From Neckera pumila (Eukaryota > Streptophyta > Bryopsida > Hypnales > Neckeraceae), in NCBI GenBank assembly GCA_963969595.1, contig OZ018408.1, positions 23,247,823 to 23,311,822 on the forward strand: a stretch of 64,000 bases of DNA, given 5' to 3'. The stretch's first letter is position 1. The number at the start of each line of letters is the position of its first letter. The position numbers and the translations under genes were made by a program. Under the pieces are notes generated by a model. It made no database searches and had not been told where the DNA came from. It worked only from the letters and a program-made list of their open reading frames with translations. Positions 57,985-64,000 of this stretch are shown piece after piece.

Positions 57985-60901
57985 ATGTCGGAGGCCGTGG
58001 TGAAGGATTTGACGGCGGGGACGTTCGCCGGCGTGGCGCAACTGCTGGTTGGCCACCCGTTCGACACGATCAAAGTGAAGCTGCAGTCGCAGCCGGCGCC
58101 CTCACCTGGCCAACCGCCCAGGTTCAAGGGCGCCTTTGACGCCGTGAAGCAGACGCTCGCGGCGGAGGGGCCGAAAGGTTTATACAAAGGGATGGGCGCG
58201 CCGTTGGCGACCGTGGCGGTGTTTAATGCCGTTTTGTTCACGGCCAGAGGACAGATGGAGGCGGTGTTGAGGGAGGCTCCTGGGACGAATCTCACGGTCA
58301 AGCAGCAAATGATCGCAGGTACCGTGCTTTTGCGCACTTTCTTTCTTTCGTGTGTTTTTGTGTTTTAGGTTCTGTTTTTTTGGGACATATATAGAATCGG
58401 AAACCTCTGCTGGAGAATGTCATTAGTAGAAACATTCTCCATGTGGGTGCCTGTGTGTACTGCAGGGATTGTCCCCGATTCTGCATTCTTACCTGTTTTT
58501 CTTTCCATGAGATCTTTCCGTGAGATTGCTTGAGGTACTGGAGCTTCGCATTGAAAGAATTGTGAGTGTATCGCGACTTGTTTTGTGTTTTCGATTGAGT
58601 GCTGTGGTAGCCCTGATTTCGTTTCGGTTCTCTTAATTGAGAAGTGTGAGGAACTGCGCTTACGGTAGTGTCACCTCGAATCGTCAATTTAAGCGTTTTA
58701 TTATCTTCCGTAGAGGAAAATTTTGTTCAACGAGATTAGCAAATTGTAATAAAGATGTTGCAGGTAGAATCGAAGTTTTCTGTAGAGTATATTATAAATT
58801 TTCAAAAGAAACGCGCTGTAGGCTCTGTAATCGGTCATCTACTCAGTACGAAACCTACCCAGTACGAAACATGAACCTTGATTGCATAAATTGCTTGAAT
58901 AGCCACTTCGATAATCTACTGAAGGATATTGGCAGTGGCAGTTTCACATGCAGATTTGGTTTGCTATTAGGCAACAAGTAGGAGTTTGTTGTAGGTACCT
59001 GGTAGTTTAAGGTGTTTCTACCTTACCAAATTTCTACTACCAAATTTCTACGTTTCTGATCGTTTGTATCCGGTACTGTGCCATAGACCGCAAATCCGAG
59101 GTTTTAAATGGGTTAGCAGCTAACAGTTGTAGGTAAATTGATTTGAATCTTCGTACAGTTATTGATAATTGAGTCTTGAACTTTTCACACGAAAAATGAT
59201 TCAAGAATCATGGTTGAAGAATCATGCACATTTTTGGATCACTCATGAATCATTTAGTGATGAATATCCAGAATCCTATTACGACAAGGGCTTCGCCTTC
59301 ACTGCACATCCACCACACATTTCTATTCGCACTTGCATAAACAGTAACAGTTTTTTTCAATTTGACAACCGATGACTATGTGAGTAAAAGTTACAAGGGA
59401 ACCAACTTTCTTACAATGCGAATGATTGCAGCTTTCTTGCAATTACTCCACATTGTTATTGCGTGATTATTGCATGGAGAAGGGATACTGTGCGGTCAAT
59501 GACATGTTTACCCTAGATTTACCAAATCCATCAGCGTTATGGAGTTTGTTATTGGATGCTTGGCATTTTTCTAACCTGTTGTTGTCAAAACTGGGGATAG
59601 GAGCTGGAGCTGGAGTGGCATGCTCAATGGTGGCGTGCCCGACTGAGCTCGTCAAGTGTCGACTTCAAGCTCAAAGTGCGCTTGTTTCCTCCGTCGAGGC
59701 TCCTGTTCTGGCCGGAGTAGGGGCTGCCAGTGGGGGAGCAGCAGCAGTCAAGGGAGCTGTCCAGTACAGCGGCCCTCTTGATGTCGCACGCCATGTTCTG
59801 AGGTCCGAAGGGGGCATGTTGGGTTTGTACAAGGGTCTCACTCCCACTCTCCTGCGTGAGGTCCCGGGCAATGCCGCCATGTTCGGTGCTTACGAAGCCA
59901 CCAAACAATACCTTGCTGGAGGTATCCTTCTTCTTCCATCTGTAACCCCTGAATTTTGTCTCGGAATTTGCTGTCTTTGTTTGAACGTGGTTAGGTTGAG
60001 GATTACTATTAGTCATTCCTAGGATTGTGATTTTTGGGATACCACTCTAGAGCTACGAAGCGATCACGATGGGTTCAGTAGCCAAATCTTTTGAGATCAA
60101 AGTTTTATCACTATGTAAGAATTTCTTATGCTATTTTAAGGTGGGAGGTTGTACACCTCTGTTAGTGACAGTAGACAACTGTATGAATTTCTTATTCAAT
60201 TTCAAAGTGACAATAAATAACCCCATTTTCATTCAAAAGTCAGTGGCCACAGGCATTTATCCAAGTCATGCTTACACCAACTTACTCTTTGGAGACAACC
60301 AAGTTTAGGAATTGATTGATTGCTATAAGCAGCAGAAGCCAGTATAGCAGACAGGACCAATGGTTTCAGTATTATCTACTTGAATGTTAGCTGATCTTCT
60401 CGTCCCTGGAACCAAAAGATTGCAACCATCAATTCTTTCTTCGAGGACATCAAACGTTGAGCAAGTAGCTGTTCTCGAAATCTAGAGCGCTGTCGTTTAT
60501 GTTGAGCTTAATATGCTGCAAAGATTAGGAAGTATGTTGTGTGTTTCGTGTATGTTGAGCTGAGTATGCTGCAAAGATTAGGAAGTAAGTTGTCTGTTTC
60601 GGGTTTTGCAGGCAAGGATACCTCCAAACTGGGTCGAGGATCCCAACTGTTTGCTGGAGGCGTGGCGGGTGCTTGTTTCTGGGGGTCGGTCTACCCCACG
60701 GACGTGATCAAGAGTGTGATTCAGGTGGACGACCATCGGAACCCCAAGTACAAGGGCACCATAGATGCGTTCCGGAAGGTGTTTGCGAGCGAAGGAGTGA
60801 AGGGACTCTACCGAGGCTTCGGGCCTGCCATGGGACGGAGTGTGCCTGCCAATGCTGCTTGTTTCCTGGCCTATGAGTTGGTGAGGGAAAGCCTTGGTTA
60901 G
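57985..60901 (+). CDS. BOU: Mitochondrial carrier, BOU type (3 exons, 314 aa)
   Basis: Exons 57985-58318, 59601-59921, 60612-60901. Both introns are phase 1 and GT-AG. The product is an SLC25-type inner-membrane carrier with three ~100-residue repeats, each with the PX[DE]XX[KR] signature: PFDTIK at 25-30, PTELVK at 125-130, PTDVIK at 247-252. Repeat ends show GLYKGMGAPL, GLYKGLTPTLLREVPGNAAM and GLYRGFGPAMGRSVPANAAC. Sequence such as DLTAGTFAGVAQLLVGHPFD and 'FWGSVYPTDVIKS' is closest to plant A BOUT DE SOUFFLE. That protein was first called carnitine/acylcarnitine carrier-like and is linked to glutamate import supporting photorespiratory glycine decarboxylase. A Gly/Ala/Val-rich loop at about 137-160 is a little longer than usual. 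The gene is intact and has no cleaved presequence, as is typical of this family. Confidence 0.95.
60493..60605 (+). repeat. 52 bp tandem duplication just before BOU exon 3
   Basis: 'tatgttgagcttaatatgct' plus 'gcaaagattaggaagta' is repeated as 'tatgttgagctgagtatgct' plus the same tail. The second unit runs to within 10 bases of the exon 3 acceptor region, where the branch point would lie. Confidence 0.85.
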
Positions 60902-62087
60902 ATCAAGCAATTTCTCTCGAAGCTGATCATGCCTCGAGCTTCATCCTTAGAAAATCAGCTCATCTGATTCTTTGCTGGCAATTGAGGTGCATTTGTTGTG
61001 TCTCTTCTATGACCAGCACAAATGCTATTTGTACCTTACGAATTCTCAATCTCAATCTGATTGTTTATATGCAAAGGTTGAAAAAACAAGTCTCGATTTT
61101 ATCTGTCGTTGTGAACATGAAGCTCACAACAGTCCATTCTACCGTATTCTATTCTTTGAAAATTTAAACCTCCCCTAGAATTCTGTATTTTTTTGCTATT
61201 TTAAAATATGGGAGCACAACCACTTTTAAAGTAGAAAATGACAAATATTTGGTTTACACAATGATCTGTTGCCCACAAATTGGGTGCAAATTAGTGATAA
61301 ACTGCTGCTTTTCATGAGAACCACACATGAATAATGGAACGGGTACACATTTCATTTTCCCATTGGTTGTCAAGCTTTTAGAAAAATGTTGGATAAACGA
61401 AACAGAACAGATTTTTTGTTTTCACCATCCACACTTCTTAAAGCTAACGATATTCAACGAAAATACAAACAGAAAGGATCAAAGAATGACTGTTAAAAAA
61501 AATGAAGGTGCATGAAAGATATCCATTACAAAGCTATTGCATCCTGCCTTTCAATCGATCGACGGTGAGCGAGTTTAGCTCCTTGATGATCATGATTCCT
61601 TTGCTAGTGTGCTAAGTGCTAACCAATCCATGGTGATAAAATTTTTGTTCAGATTCACTCCAAAATTCTCAACCCCCCCTCCATTAGTTGTGAAATGGAC
61701 ATGAGTTGGTTCTAAAATTGACTAGTATAGTCATTGAATGAATCAAGGGAAAAACATTAATAACTGCAAGAGCCAATCATTTTCTTTGCTTTCCCCGTTT
61801 TTATTTAGATTTGCAAGTGAATTGTTTATGAAAGACCTAGGCTTACAAATAGGGACCTATGACCCAACTCGTTTGAAAATTTGTAAGTAAATAAAAAATG
61901 CTCAAAAAAATAAGAAACCACTTTAGTTAGATTCCTCATCACTTTCTCTTTGTCTGAAAAAGGAGCTAAAAATATTTTCGTCCAAGGAAATACATGAAAA
62001 AAGGCGGACCAGCCTTTAGATGCTCCATTTATGTGCCTCCTACCTTACCATCAAACAACAACAAAACTTCAAAAAGAAAAAAACAAA
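60902..62087. other. 3' flank of BOU and intergenic DNA
   Basis: No further gene. Short ORFs have no recognisable content. Confidence 0.5.
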
Positions 62088-62373
62088 CATTACAAAAAAT
62101 TTCAAGCCTCAACAAGATTGCAAGTGCGTGATTTCTGGCCCCTGCGGGGTGCAATTACAATTTTTTTTTTTCAAATATATATATATTTATTTTTATTTAT
62201 TTTTTGAAAAAAGATATTAAAAAAATTTTCAAGCTGACGTGGCTCTGACAGCGCTGACAGCACTGACGTGGTCGCACATCACATTTCAAATTTTCCATTT
62301 TTTTTTTCCCCCTCTAATTGCACCACAGGGGTGCGAGACTAGCGGCCTTGTTGAGGGCTGAATTTTTCCCAAA
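62088..62373. mobile_element. Foldback/TIR element, family D
   Basis: The left end CATTACAAAAAATTTCAAGC plus 'ctcaacaag' is the same as in 3188-3469. The right end 'cttgttgagggctgaatttt' is its diverged complement. The core has two TGACGTGG motifs around 'gctctgacagcgctgacagc'. A/T tracts flank it. Confidence 0.7.
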
Positions 62374-63114
62374 GACATGTGACATAGAATAACAAGTACA
62401 AGCACAATATAAACAATATTTGATATATGCAACAAGTCCCTTATCCTAACTTCAATCTAACTCATTTGTATGAATCCAATTGTTTAGACACACAATGTGC
62501 AATTTCTTGGCAATTTTCTGAATTACATTTCCTTTGTATCTATTCCTCTAAGTAAGCAGCAACTCCACGAGAGAGACCAATCTAATCGTTGCATGTTGAG
62601 AGTGCATGCTGAGAGACCAGTTCCCCTACCTTAAGAAGAAAGTCATATGCAACAACCCTAAACCCTAATCTACTCAACTCATGTGCGTTAAACCCTCATC
62701 AATTCAATGGTTGAGATTCTCTTACATTGGAGTGATCAATGGTGATTGTTTTTTTTAAATTTGAAGATTGACAATATAGAGGCATTCATTTTCTTAAATT
62801 GAGATCAATGGTGGGGATTCAATAGCAAATTTTTTTTGAAAAATCAAATCAACAGCGTGTGTGGAAGTGGCCAGTTTTTTCCATATTGAGATCAACTCTG
62901 GGTGGATTTTCAGTTGGGGGGGGGGCGTGCAAGGATAGGGGTTGCTTGCATCTTTTGGATGCATAGGCATAGTAATCTTTACTTTACAATCTCCAATTCC
63001 AGTTTATGATCTTTGTTGGATGAGAAATTTGTCAAGATCATTTTAATTGGTTAGCATTGATAACTTGGAAATAATTATGACTCATGAATATATGATTTCA
63101 TTTGTGAAAACGTA
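62374..63114. other. Unassigned intergenic DNA
   Basis: AT-rich, with a G9 run at 62918-62926. No supported gene. Confidence 0.5.
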
Positions 63115-63285
63115 CACTACAAGAAAACAATGTCCGAATTGACACGTTCTAATTGACTAAAATGTCCGAATTGACAGAATCTTGTCAAAAAAATGTCCGA
63201 ATTGACAGAAAATTGACAAAATAATGTCCAAATTGACAAAAAATTGACAAAAAAATGTCCGAATTGACACTGCTCCCTTGTAGTG
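63115..63285. mobile_element. CACTA mini-element, copy 1 (171 bp), GTA target duplication
   Basis: It begins CACTACAAGAAAACAATGTC and ends CTCCCTTGTAGTG. GTA flanks both sides (63112-63114, 63286-63288). CACTACAAGAAAA is the classic plant CACTA terminus. The interior is five iterations of TGTCC(G/A)AATTGACA, probably transposase-binding subterminal repeats. Confidence 0.93.
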
Positions 63286-63566
63286 GTAGATTTTAAGAGC
63301 AGACATTGTAAAGTATAGCATACATTGTGTGATTTGACATTTAAATCAACTAGAAGTAAGACAACAACCTTCAAATAATCTATAATTGTATATATGGCAC
63401 GTCTTGATGCATTGAAGAATGAAATGTCTAAACCACTCTTGCGATGGGAACTATGTAAGCACACATTCTTTTGCACTTCAGCAAGCAACTGTCAAGTCAA
63501 AATTTAAGGACACAAGGTGAGATACAAATAGAACATGATTTTAGCACCAATCAATCAAAGTGGAGG

Positions 63567-63738
63567 CACTACAAGAAAACAGTGTCCGAATTGACATGTC
63601 CTAATTGACTAAAATGTCCGAATTGACAGAATCCTGTCAAAAAAAACGTCCGAATTGACAGAAAACTGACAAAATAATGTCCAAATTGACAAAAAATTGA
63701 CAAAAATATGTCCAAATTGACACTGCTCCCTTGTAGTG
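63567..63738. mobile_element. CACTA mini-element, copy 2 (172 bp), AGG target duplication
   Basis: More than 90% identical by eye to 63115-63285, in the same orientation, with independent flanks AGG (63564-63566) and AGG (63739-63741). It is therefore a separate insertion, not a tandem duplication. Confidence 0.93.
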
Positions 63739-64000
63739 AGGATTACTTTCTATCTCATTCAACCTCTGCAATTTGAAGCGACTCAACTAGTCTTTGTTAC
63801 CAGAAAAGGACAAGATATTTTACAAACTAATTGACAGTTTGAAAGAAGAAATTTGACACAATGTGCAATTTTAAGTGACTCAGCTCTGTATCATTAGAAA
63901 AGGACAAGATATTTTACAAAATTGACAGTTGAAAGAAGAAGTTTGGCACACAATTTGCCAGAAAGTCTCATCATAAATTGATAATCTCATCTATCTCAGA
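63739..64000. other. Unassigned end of window
   Basis: Contains a local direct repeat 'aaaaggacaagatattttac' at 63804 and 63897. No gene. Confidence 0.5.

Noticed and set aside
1..64000. tRNA, rRNA and CRISPR features
   Set aside because: Scanning for T-loop-like GGTTCRA motifs in a cloverleaf context, rRNA-like blocks and evenly spaced short repeats gave nothing convincing by eye.

Overview
The window is nuclear DNA of a green plant (streptophyte). It is AT-rich and gene-poor, and almost everything outside the genes is decayed transposon sequence. Four genes can be assembled exon by exon. (1) 8820-11831, minus strand: 9 exons, a 282-residue leucine-rich-repeat protein with an MGCC lipid-anchor start. 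(2) 39462-42615, plus: 3 exons, mitochondrial F1-ATP synthase gamma subunit, 335 residues. (3) 45338-49335, plus: 6 exons, an unrecognised RNI/LRR-like protein with a lysine-glycine-rich N-terminus, 269 residues. (4) 57985-60901, plus: 3 exons, a mitochondrial carrier of the BOU type, 314 residues. Exons are clearly GC-richer than the surroundings, introns are GT-AG, and the BOU and gamma-subunit sequences are plant-like. Gene (3) and the general style suggest a non-seed plant, but I cannot name the species.

Layout: 1-5444 holds two joined TTAA-bounded elements, a decayed tandem array (1381-4240) with elements inserted in it, and another TTAA element. 5445-8650 is mostly unassigned, with a repeat copy and a MITE. 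8651-12450 is the LRR gene, its 3' Stowaway-like MITE and its upstream region. 12450-17660 is one arm of an inverted segmental duplication with several insertions. 18770-24178 is a degenerate Ty1/copia pol with a TTAA element inside it, then a gag-like region enclosed by inverted LTR-like repeats. 24179-39275 contains MITEs, direct repeats, foldbacks and dispersed repeats but no gene I can support. 39276-49335 holds the ATP synthase gamma gene and the RNI-like gene. 49336-54900 holds a Stowaway MITE, a foldback and a possible gag remnant. 54905-57978 is the other duplication arm, ending just before the BOU start codon. 60902-64000 ends with a foldback element and two short CACTA elements.

Two systems stand out. 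First, a family of 0.5-0.95 kb non-autonomous elements has ends of the form CCCCTAAAG...CTTTAGGGG and an invariant TTAA at each boundary, which is piggyBac-like target-site behaviour. Three unoccupied sites are visible in the same window: a copia reading frame that becomes continuous when one copy is removed, the paralogous duplication arm, and sister repeats of the tandem array. Second, an inverted segmental duplication (about 11916-17660 against 54905-57978, some 37 kb apart) places closely similar ~520 bp upstream regions in front of two unrelated genes, the LRR gene and BOU. That upstream block looks better conserved than the rest of the duplication.
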